From assembly GCA_024364805.1 (NCBI GenBank), contig CM044526.1, positions 47,869,933 to 47,897,673 on the forward strand: a stretch of DNA of 27,741 nt, given 5' to 3'. The DNA is from Euprymna scolopes (Eukaryota; Mollusca; Cephalopoda; Sepiida; Sepiolidae). A program made the position numbers and the translations under genes. Of the stretch, positions 11,009 through 23,016 are shown piece after piece. The notes under the pieces were generated by a model. The model was not told the DNA's origin. It saw only the letters and a list, made by a program, of their open reading frames with translations, and made no database searches. Each line of letters begins with the position of its first letter. Position 1 is the first letter of the stretch.

Positions 11009-11773
11009 AAGAAAAGTTTAGTTCAATAACTATAACTTTAGTTATATTGCAACACTATAGAAGACGGATTTAAAAAAAAAAAAATTACTAATCTGAATAC
11101 AAATAAATACTGTAAGGAAAATTGAGCCCAATGGTTAACACTTAAATTTAAATAGCTTGTGTACTATAAATCAGTAGAATAAAAATGTAATGACATAATT
11201 AATATTTTATAATCATGCTTCAAAAAATTCAACACAAACAATGTTTACTCTTGTGAATAAATATTGTCCATATTAAATTTTTGGGAGTATGATTAAAAAA
11301 TATTAATTCTCCCATTAACCTTACATAGGTAGGTATATATGTAGAGAGAGAGATGTGGGTGGGTGTGTTTCAGACTTTTTTTTTTTTTTTTAAGAATGTT
11401 ATTCCAAGTCCAAGTTAATTTGAAAACGGGTGTTTATCTTATGAAAAACCCATGCATTGTCTGGGTAAAGTCTGATACAGATTCATGCTAAACTCATTCT
11501 TTTCAAGTTTCTGGATAATTGAAGTGCTAAAATCACACATGATCCAACACGAGCACACTGCCCAAATAGACACTGGGGACAGGGGTCTATGGGTTACTCA
11601 TAAGCAGGTATCAATGTTCCATTTTTCTTTGAGAGAGATAGGGGTAGGGGATGCAGATCTATGGTCCCAGATAGGAAGGACTAAGAAACAGTGAAGTGGA
11701 GTCGGGGGAGGGGAGGGGGGTTATATATATGTGTAGCATGATGCACACGCTGACTTGTCTAACCAATTTAGCG
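11009..11773. other. Presumed 3' UTR or downstream flank of the TMEM72-like gene
   Basis: No separate gene seen. Contains (GA)n at about 11344-11353, a T-run near 11377-11391, and G-rich blocks at 11577-11584, 11640-11651 and 11699-11723 on the plus strand, which would be C-rich in the minus-strand transcript. Confidence 0.35.
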
Positions 11774-11879
11774 TTATACTTCCAGGATTTCATTCTGGTC
11801 AGCAACATTTGTCATAATTGGGATGTTACTTGTTGGGTTAATGATGCTGAACTCTAAATCATCAGGATAATCATCGAAT
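11774..11879 (-). CDS. TMEM72: TMEM72-like gene, terminal coding exon with stop (106 nt of coding)
   Basis: The acceptor is CTTTCAG. One base completes the split Arg codon, then 34 codons (FDDYPDDLEFSIINP, then TSNIPIMTNVADQNEILEV) and TAA. The phase agrees exactly with the exon 5.7 kb upstream, which is the main reason to join them. The tail is acidic and has no predicted membrane segment. The 3' UTR continues leftwards. The nearest canonical poly(A) signal on this strand (TTTATT on +) is at 10906-10911, about 870 bp away; whether it is used cannot be seen. The 3' UTR would include a G-rich (+ strand) patch at 11699-11723. Confidence 0.75.
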
Positions 11880-12418
11880 CTGAAAGACAGAAGATGACAA
11901 AGAAAAAAATTAAGATAAAATATCACAGAATTTCACAAAAGAAAAAAGGTCATATGTAAATATACAAGAATGACTGCAGTAAACATGTCTCCTGGCCCAT
12001 ATAATTCTATCAGAAGAATATGTACTAGTTAAAAAAGAAATTGCATTTTTTTATAAAAATTACATTTTCAATGTATTAGTATTAAAATCAATGCAGTATC
12101 ATGTACAAAATAGGAACAAATTTTTTTAAACTAGTCTACACACACACACACACACACACACACAGCTTCCTAGCAAAATAAAAATTGGCATTCCCTTCAT
12201 TGATCTAACAAGTTGGAATGGATAAAAATAAGAAAAGCAAACAGAAAAAAAAGTAAAGTTAGTGAATTATATACGTCTTTTTTGCTTTGTCTTACTTTTC
12301 TCCATTCCAACTTTTTAGATCAACTAACTTTGCATTTTGCTATGGAAAAATGTGTAGGCGAATTTTAAAAATTTCTTTTTCCTATTTCATCTATAATATT
12401 GATTTTGCACATCCATAA

Positions 12419-12454
<36 letters not shown>

Positions 12455-15400
12455 TAGTAAAGATGACTAGTTTCAGCTTCAAATACCAAATCTCCATTAA
12501 TAATAGATTACATACAAGCAGATTCGCCCAAAATTGCTTCAATATTAAGTATATTAAAATAAAGTCATGTATTATGAATATATACTGAATTATCTCTTTT
12601 AGCATTACATGAAAAAGAATAACTATTTATAAATATCAATACTGAAAGAGAGACATCTATTATATTGAAAAGCAATATATATATTCCAAATTACCTCTCT
12701 TAGTATTACATGTGAAGGGATATCTGCTTATGCATATCAATATATATTGAATTATTTCCCCTAATGTCACATCTAAAGGGATAACTTTTTATACATATTT
12801 ATATTGGCCTAGCAAGAGGCGCTCGGCCTTGCCTGATCATAAAATATGTTTAAATATCTTTGAATTCATGTAGATTTCATACTTATTATTACAGAGCCAA
12901 TTCTCTATTGAATATCATAGTTTCTAATATATAGTACAGATTTCAAAAGTTTTTTAAAAAATGACTTGGATGTCATTAGCTAGAATTGAAACAAAAACAT
13001 TTAGCATTCCAGTTGCGATCCCTACCATTTGAGCTATCGACATAAGATTTAAAAGTAACCACTTCAAGTTATGAATGAATTTGCACATGTGCAAAAGAAT
13101 AGAAATATGTCGACAAGTTGAAATGAACATTTTGCATTTCAACTTGCCAACATATTTCTGTACGCGTTATTCATCCATCTAAAAGATTTTACTCATTACA
13201 AACCATCTTTACTGCATGATTACTATTTCCTGTTAATTTCAATGTTATGTGCCCAGTGGTTTAAGAGTTTATCAGTTTAATATTTTCAAAATATTTAGAA
13301 AAAGAAATTAAAGAAAACAATTTTGGATAGAAAATTGGTGAAAATAAATGTTAGCTAAAAAACACCAGAGAGTTCCAAGGGAGATAGAGTGTAACTATTT
13401 CTAATTTTTTAATAAATTGTGCCTTAATGATCATTGATACGAGTTACTTGCCTTGTTTTTAGCATAACTGAGTTACTTCTCTTGTATTATGTTACATGTT
13501 CCCAAAGAACTATGGAGTGTTTTTTACGATAAAGATCGAAAACTCATATTTCTTTAAATAATTGGCAATATTTAAGCACTTCTGACATGCCAATTAAGTA
13601 GATATTACTTTTAGTTGAAATTGACACAAAAAGTTATTAGATACCATTGGCAATTTTTTCGTTTTTCGAATTCACTATTATAGTGTAGTTGCATCAGATT
13701 CCCATATTTGAAAAAATGTACCCGAAGAAGAAGCATTGTACAAATAGCAACCAAAATGAGAATGGTCGTACAAATATTAGCAAACTTTTTCATTTCGTCA
13801 CTTGCTTTATCAAATTCATCATCATATTTGGTTTAACGTCCATTTTACATAGTCATGTATTAGATGGATTTAAGAAACTGACTTCTAAAGATTATAACAA
13901 TGGACTATTCCTAACGTCACTTCCAGTGACCAGGTTCTGCTTTACAGTAGTCCAAGTGCAAGACTCAGAAAGAGACAGTAATAACTTTACTTTGTCCTTT
14001 AGTGGAGCGGAGTTCCCACTCAACTAACATCGTTTCTGTATTTTTTTTATTATTCTAATATTATTCATTTCACTGTTTCTAAGTCTTCTCGTTATTCTTT
14101 CCAATATTTATACCATAACAGTAACCTGTCTTTGACCAGATCTTTATTTACATCTAAAGTCAATTTTTATCACTGCTTCCCATATTTTCCTTGCCCTTCC
14201 CCTGTAAACTGAACCATCTACCTTAACTGTTCTACATCTACTGAACTCTTTCATCCATCCGTTTAATGTGGCCATATTATCAAAGTTTATTCTTCTGCAC
14301 ACATTTTTTTATACTATCCAAATCTAAGGTCTACAGAACTGAGTCTGTCTTAGTGGTTAATGATATGGATTGACTGAAAACTTGGGTGTGCCAAATTCAA
14401 ATTCAGTTCATTTTACAGAAACACTTTTATCAAACTCATACCTGACTTGAGTTTAATCTCCTGGAAAGGAAGTAAAAATAAAACATCCATTGTATCATTT
14501 TAATATCAATTATCTCAATGCAACACATATCGGTAACCCGCATTGGCCAGGTTTCATTTCCATACATCAAATTGTGTACACATGTCTAATGTTCTTCCTT
14601 TGGTTGACAGTGGTCACACTGCAGAAGTTCCCTGAACTTATTCTATCCACTCCTAATTCTTGCAATCACACTAGCACCCGTTCACCCTATGTTCCAATGG
14701 TAACAAAACTTCTTAACCTCAATTGCATCACTATACAAATATACGTTTTCCACATCGGGATATTTTAAATGAAAGTGAAAATTTTTCTTTTGTATATTTT
14801 TTATATATATTTTTTTCATTTTCTTTACTTCTTATTCTAATGAGAAATAATTAGATTAGAATCAGGCAAAAAATAACTCATATTTATTATATTTGAAAAT
14901 TATTAACTACTAAAAACTTATTATGTGGAGAAAACATTTTATATGATGAAAGCAATAATGAAATATGAACTGCATTCATAAATACTCTTAGCCAACTTTG
15001 TCAATTTCCACTATCCATAGGATCCTTAACTGAACTGGAGCAGATAGTAATACAAATCAGATGTTAAAAACAAAGATGAAAGCAACAATTTTCAAAAATT
15101 CGCTTAGAATAGTTTGTATTGATATTAAAGTGATCATTATGTGGAACTTTACTATCTGAAGGCATGCTCAAAAAAAATTTTGACATAACATAGATAGGTG
15201 CAAGGGGTTCTGGTGATATTTAAACTTCAAAATTCACATAAATTTTAATTGGTTTGGTTGTTTTGTTTTACAGAATATCAACTCTTCGAGTTATTTAATG
15301 CCAAATCCAGTTATTGTGGTGAAAGTTTTTAGACTTCAAGTTCTTTATATATTCAAATATTAATTCATGGAGTTTGGTTTAGTTGCTTTATGGCATATCA

Positions 15401-18400
15401 ACCCTTTATTTAATGCTTTATTTAACTTTGGTAAATGTTTCATACTTCAAGTTCTTTACATTTTAAAATATTTATTTATGGTGTTTTGGTTTGGTTAAAT
15501 TACAATTAGAAAAAAGATTTTTAGTAACTGTTAGATGAAACAAATTTTCATCTAGAGAACAAAATGGAAGGGTAGAAGGGAAGTAACTTGGTTCATCTCG
15601 CTTACCTTAAAAGGATTTGGAAAATTGAGTTATCTCCCCTGGCACATTTCAGAAAGTCAAAATCTTGGATTAACACATTATAGATCTCTCTCTAAGATGT
15701 CTTTGGACTACGCAATTCTTTTCTCTACTTGTAAATGGAGAATAAATGTTAATAGTTGATATATACAGGAACTTTATTCAATTCTGTTTTTGTATTCGTC
15801 CTATATCTTATAAATACAACCACTACACCTCAGTAACAAAACTATATTTTTGTGAAAACAGTTCATACATAAATTTAAGCTGAAAATGACTTGTAATATG
15901 ATGATCTATGTTTGAAATAAAAACTTCAAAAAGATTCAAAAATGAACTATTTAAAACACTGTTATTAACTCAAATTTTTGGAAAAGATGCAACCTTTGTT
16001 TCGCACCACACGGGTTTTGACTTTTTAAAAACTTCAACTAATATAATCAAAATAGTTTTTGTTTTTATGGCTTCATTTACTTTTTTTAATATTTTGTACT
16101 AGTTGGTGAATTGTTATTTTAGTTTCATTTGTGGAGGACTCTAAAGTCTTCTGCTTTATTCAGTTTATTTTCTCTTTCAATTTGATTATATTTCCCATAT
16201 ACTAAAATCTTAAATCCCGGAAAAATCTCCGGAAAACTTTAATCAATGACTTCAGCTCAGAATTTGATCTCACCTTACGATTTAGATTGTAAGGCAATTA
16301 AAACAGACAGACATATACAAACTCATTTTCAATTTATGAATCTCTTTTCTCCTAAATATGTCTATTTTTTCAGAATTTGATAAAAGTTCAATTTTATATG
16401 TTATAAAATAATTTTACAACAAAAATTCTCGTTTAAACCAATGATCCATTTTATCCAACATTTAAGCAAGTATCCAAACAAAATCTAACAGTTCTTTAAA
16501 CAAACTTCTTCAGCTAGTATACTTCTAATAGTTTTCACTTTACTGCTTTACCATTTTCTTTTCTATCTTTTGTGCTATTTTTTTAAGGGAGTCACAACTA
16601 TCAAGGCCCTAATGATATTCGAGGATAAGGGTTATTGAGTGTATGGTAGTTACCGGGACAACCGCATAATAGTTAGTGGTGAAAATATGATAGAAATCAT
16701 CTATTTAGAGAAGATGAGATTGTAGTTAGTTGTTTAAGTTGGATCTTATGCCATCATTGCACCAAGTTGCTAGTCCGGAACCTATTAGATTGGAGACTTT
16801 TTTGAACTTTGTTTAAGAGGAAGAGACTAGTGATGGATGCACTAGCCCAAATGTGGCAACAATACTTTATGCATGGGCTAATGGTGGCTTTGAAAAGATA
16901 CAGGATAATCTCAGGTGTAGTAAGGTAGAGGGACCTAATAGTTAGAAGCAGCAATAAACATGTATTTGTGTTCAAAATTGCTTTTTCCAGACATTTCTAA
17001 ATTGTAAGTTAACCTCCACATACAAAATTGCAGAATAGAATTGATTTCTTCTTTTTCATGTTTTATTATTTAAAAGATACATAAATTTGTATCAAAATTA
17101 CTAAAATGTTAATATTTATCTATTTATATAACTAAATGTTAATGTTTCTTTTTTGTGAAAAAAAAAAGAAAAAGTTGTTTTATTAAAAATTTTGGTTTTA
17201 TATATTTCAAGTAGCAAAATTTGCAAAGCAATAGCAAGCTTGCAAAAACCGACTAGTTCATATAATTATCCTAGAAATATTTTCTTTTAAATTGCATTTA
17301 AAATGCGAGTATTTTGTAGATTATGGATCATGCTAAAATATTATTTAGAAACCTCTTCTTAACATGGGAAGATGGGACTTTGTTTACTATTGTGTGCTTT
17401 CACCTAAGAATTTAATAAACAAAAGCTACTGTAAAAGTTGAATTTCACTTGAAAAATCCTATCTACAAAATAGCACGGTCAGTAAACTACAGAAGTACTA
17501 AAATGTGATTTTGCAGAACACTCAAAAGTCCAATTTTATGAAATCTTATACTACAGAGAAATTTACCTGTCATATGTCTCGTTTGCTTCCGTCGTTTCTG
17601 GAACATGTTCTTGATAAGTGCTTCGTGTTTTTATAACATATAAAATAAAACTGATGACAAGCATTACACCTGGAAAAGGAAAAAAGAAATAAAAACAATA
17701 AAAATAAAAATTACAACTATGATAAGATTGTAGTTGTTCAAGTTGGATCTTATGCCAAAAATAATGGTCTGGAATGGCTGTCACTGAGGTCATTTGGTCA
17801 AAAATGAAATGTGTGAGAAGTTAGATAAAAAATGTTCATAGATTAAACTGTGTAGATTTGAATGCTCTATAGAATTGGTTACGTTTTATAAGACAGTCAA
17901 ACAAAGCAGATGAACCGAACGAGTAATAAGAGGTATGGGGTGAAATACATGTCTTTGTTCCAAGAATGTGAGTATTTACCTTTTTAGGAGGCCATGCACA
18001 AGGCCAGGTGTGGGTTAGATGAACATGTTTCTGTGGAACAAACTGGATTTGAACCTGACACACCCAGGTTTTCCGTCCATATCAATATATCCACTTAGCC
18101 ACAAGTATGTGAGTAGTCAATGTTAAAAAAAAAGATGAAATTGAGATTAATTACCGACCTAGGGAAGGGATGGGGACAGCATGTGTGTGTATGTGTGTGT
18201 AGAAAGAGTAGCACAAATAAAAAAAAAATACTTTAATCATAAACATCTCCAATCAGTTTTAACTAAAAAATCAAAATTAAAATTACACGGAGAAGATATG
18301 CGGCAGGGAAGTGAGGGTGCAGCTGAAAGTTTCCCCACGTCCCCAAAGCCGATAGTCTAGGCCATTGTTCAGATGGCTGGTTTCCTGTTGACGGAGGTGT

Positions 18401-21400
18401 GTTTCTGACCCTATGCAGTTCTAGAAAGTCCACTCTTTCAGGCTTTACCTTTTCTTTTTAAGAAGTTTATTGATAATCGCCTGAGAGTCCTCTATCTGGG
18501 AATACTGATGAAAATTCTGAGGCATTTTTTACAAGCCGGAGTGCTCTTTCTCTAGGGTGCTAGCTCTTCAAATTCCATTTTCCGATTTTTACCTACCATA
18601 GTGAAAGAGATTATAACTATAATCCTTACCCTAGAATAACCTTTGGGCCTTGATATGTGCTAACTTATTAGTAAAAAAAAAATAATAATTCTTTGATAAA
18701 ATAAACATCATCTACCTCCTCTACACTTTTTTTGAATTACTTTATGACCAGCTAGAAGTCTTAAATAATTTGCAATTGAATTCTTAGTATTCTGAGGAAT
18801 GATAATTCTTATTATCCATACTAAGGATATAAATTTTCAGTGCCAGATTTCTGTATGGTTGAAGGATTAATCCTCAGTATAGGTGATATTAAGAATACAA
18901 TCATGAATTACTTAAAACGTACACCCAATTACGGGGTTGACAAAATGATAGCAAGCTATGCTTATGGATTAAATAGGGTTAGGTTATTTCCCTCTCACTG
19001 AGATATGAATATGAAACTATGAACATTACCTCTGGAAGATAACAAGATTACACAGGTTTCTGAATTTTTGAGATATTCTCAACATTTTGGTCGATATAAC
19101 CTCTGCCCTTCATCCACAAGGATAGCATGCTCTCGTTTTATCAGACATTTACCATGTAAAAGTCTTCAATAATTTGCAATTATATTTTTAGTATTGACTG
19201 GACTGAGGATTGAATCCTCAATCTCAAAAGGAGTGTCACTTAAAACTAAATTTTACTTAGTATTTTATCCATAACATCACGTTTTTTTTTTAATAAAACT
19301 TAAAATGAGAACAGTCGTCCGATTAATCCAAATAAAACAAGATTACGCTTTTTGTTAAATAATGTTAAAATGGAAAATGAACAAAAGAATAAATAAATAA
19401 AAATTACTGGAAGTGGAAATGAAATCAAAGAAACTTTGAAAACAGTATCTGGTCCTGCTAATAATGTCATACCTGATACGATATGGATTTATAAAACCAA
19501 TTAATGATGTCTTTAAAAAGTAAATGTAAACAAAGGGCTATCTTGTGCTGTGTTGTGTAATATGAACATTATTTATAGGGCATTAAGACTTAACTTATAA
19601 AGCAAAATAGCTTGTGTAGGTGTTGTACATACTTGTCAAGGACACATTCTCAATAATCAGTCTGACAATAGTTTCCTCGTTGGCTGAGATGTGGTTTTGT
19701 TCAGTCTTAAGAGGTTCAGTCTCCCAAGATTTATCTTCTCTCTAAGGAGTTGGTTTATTGCTAATCGACTGAGATGCTCTTACAGGAGAATATCTACAGG
19801 GCTGCTCAGGCATTATTTGTAAATTAAAATGTACTCTGGCTTTTCAAAACTCACCTGACCTTGTGTTTAACCTTATGGAAATGAGAAATAGAATACAAAA
19901 CATTTAGAATTTTGTGAAAAAAAAAACAAGGAAAAGAAACTATTTACAACAAATGGAAATAAATTTAAAGAAAACGGGAAGACTATAAATGGTCCCGCTA
20001 ATAATTTCATACCTGATACAATGCCCAATGGCAACTCATGTGGATTTATAAAACAAGTGAATGAAAAGGCTGCATATAAAAGTCCTTTCTTCCAATCATC
20101 GAGCCACAAGATTTTCTTCCAAATTTTCATAAAAGTAGATTCCTCACTGGAAAAAAAAATAGCATTGGAAATTTGTCAATAGTCCAAGAAAAAATGAGTC
20201 AATTTGTGTTTATAGTGGTTGCCAACATAATTAACCTTTGCTTGCGCATAATAGCAAGCCCTTCACAGGATCTACAATTTGGGTCTGTAAAACCCATTAA
20301 TTCTAGTATTTTAAAAAGAACAAGACAAAATCCCAAACTAGTCACTTTCTACTCATTAAATCTCCCCTCCCTTTTCTCCTCTTGACTACAGGTTTCAATA
20401 GTATAGTAGTGCTATTTCCTCTTGCATATAATGGACTATTCCCATCTTTGTAGTAACCCCCATCCCCCCAACAAAAAACTATTAAACAGCCTAATGAAAA
20501 TGAATTTGAGGAATAATTGATGCCTAATACCTATTGTTAAAATTTCATGAAAGGCTTCTTTTAACGCCATACTTTAATAGATATTAGACATCATTTAATA
20601 ACTAAATGTACAGCACAATCACATTGCCACATGGTTCTCACCAGATCACCAGTTAAGCAATGTTGAGCTTGGTCAGTACCAGATGGGTGACCATTTGGGA
20701 AGGCGAGGCGCTGTATGTACCGCGAGGCAAAATACCAGGTTGAGAAACTGATGCCGTCTACCCTTCTCCCAAAGGTAGATGGACTCTCAAGCTGTAGTAG
20801 ACACCCCGTCTAGTGATGGTGTCACAATAAAAAATACCCTTTATAACCCTAGCGAAGCATCAAGTATTCACCTGACAACAAGATTTGAATTATACTACAA
20901 ACTCGTGTAGCGAATTCAATCTCGACTACTGCCGCACTGGATGGATGGAATAAATAAATCCCCAAACTTCAATTTCGTTGAAGTATTTAAAATGTTTTTA
21001 TGTAGGCATAATATGGGAAAAAGTTCCCACTTGAAAACTAAAATATTTCATATTTGCATTAAATTTGAGTTATTGAAACAAACAAAAAAATAACACATGT
21101 AAATTGGACCTACCTTATACAAACTGCAACCCAATAATCCATTAAAAATACTGTTTCTAAAAACATGGTGATGACAGCTATGATTCTGAAAAAGAAATTG
21201 ATAAAAATATATAGAATTTTTAAATAAATTCTTAAAAAGTGTCATAAGCTAACCTTGCACATTCCTAGGAAAAAAAAATTAGCTTTAAAGAGACCATATA
21301 CACGGATGACAGTGAGAATTTAAACAAAAATGAAATTGTTTTGTACTGTTATTAAAGTGATTATTATGTGAAACTTTACAAGGAGTCCCTTCTTCATGAA

Positions 21401-21821
21401 AAATGTGACATGAAATAGATATTTTTAATTTTTACTCTTTATTTTTTAATCTTTCATTTTAAATCATTATCCGCAAATGATTAAATTAAATAAATTGATT
21501 TATCATATTTTTCACCAGCCCAGTCAGAAATAAAATTATATATATATATATATATATATAGTAAGTTATAAAATATATATGGCGATTAAGCTACACTGAG
21601 TATTCCGTGTTTCATCCACTCTAGGATTCTTCAGGTTTCATAGCCTGAAGAATCCTAGAGTGGATGAAACGTAGAATATTCAGTGTAGCTTAATGCCATA
21701 TATATTTTATAACTTACTAACTAGCTCTACCTACGTATTGAGCACTGTTGAAGTAAATACTTCAAGTTTACGCATAAATTTATACTTTTGTATATTAATT
21801 TTATGTGAGTAAATGAAGTAG

Positions 21822-21916
<95 letters not shown>

Positions 21917-22958
21917 TAAATAAATTAATAATCAAATATGCTCTTCTAAGCCCCTGTTTCCTCCCCAAGGTTGATTGTATTTTCTGCCTACATCACCTAA
22001 GTCTTTAGTTAGTTATAACTAGTTGATTTAAAAATAGTTATGACTGCGTAGCAATACCTGAATGTTTATATAAAAATAAATAAAAAGTGTATATATCTAT
22101 ATAATTATACAACTCAATGACCTTGTAATGGGTGTTGTAATCCAACATCCGGTTTACAACTTCCGGTTGCGCATGCGTACATAAATAATCAATGCGACAA
22201 TAAAACGTATTGTTTTACTGTGTAAATTTTCTGCTTCCCAATTTGTTTTGAGTTTTTTTATTTTGCGTTTAAATTATCCAAATAAACAATTGTTAATACT
22301 TTCTGCATTTTTTTTTTACATCGTTCACATTTGTATTAAGTTTAAGCTATTTTAACGCAATTTTCTTACAAATAAATCTACTTTAACCCATTGATAACTA
22401 TAATAGCATTTTACAACGGCGATTTAACCACCGCCTTCCCTTTTTTTTAAATTTATTCTCCAATTTTTAATACACCTTTCTTAAAAAAACATTCATACAT
22501 TTTCTTCTACACTACCAACATAAATAAATAACCGAGAATGTTTTTTTGTAATTTGCGTTACAAATAAATAATCAACACGACAATGAAACGTATTGTTTTA
22601 CTGTACGTTTTCAGCATCCCAATTGTTGGGTTTTTTTCACGTTTAAATTAAAAGATATATCCAAATTTGAATTTAACTTAAAATATTATGGCATCTGTTC
22701 AGTGCACATTTACCTATAAGCATGGCAAACCACTTATAATTCAATGGCTCTAAGTTTATTTTTGAAAAAACAAAAAAAACAAAGAATTACAAACAGAACA
22801 ACTCGTAGAAATCTATATTCTTTTTTCATTTTAATATACTTTTATAGAAATATTTCTGCTATGTCACAAAAAATTTTCTTTACGTCACAAGTGTCACGCT
22901 CATACATTAATTCCATAGCTAATATAACATACTGACCCAACGGGTAACAGGTAGTCTA

Positions 22959-23016
<58 letters not shown>

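Noticed and set aside
13689-14027. 112-codon plus-strand open frame
   Set aside because: It lies antisense to the decayed LINE at 13815-14340 and shows no coding features of its own.
16754-16975. 73-codon minus-strand frame as a host gene
   Set aside because: The KATISPCIKYCCHIWA...LNKVQ pattern is LINE reverse-transcriptase C-terminus.
18040-18105. Functional tRNA gene on the minus strand
   Set aside because: The A and B boxes are good but the arms do not form a full cloverleaf, and the same sequence with a shared body occurs at 14341-14488, so it is a SINE.
20628-20717. Functional 5S rRNA gene
   Set aside because: The first quarter of the gene is missing and the internal promoter is mutated.
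21535-23010. CRISPR-like or satellite array from the dense AT repeats
   Set aside because: The repeats are simple (AT)n tracts without spacers, in a eukaryotic context.
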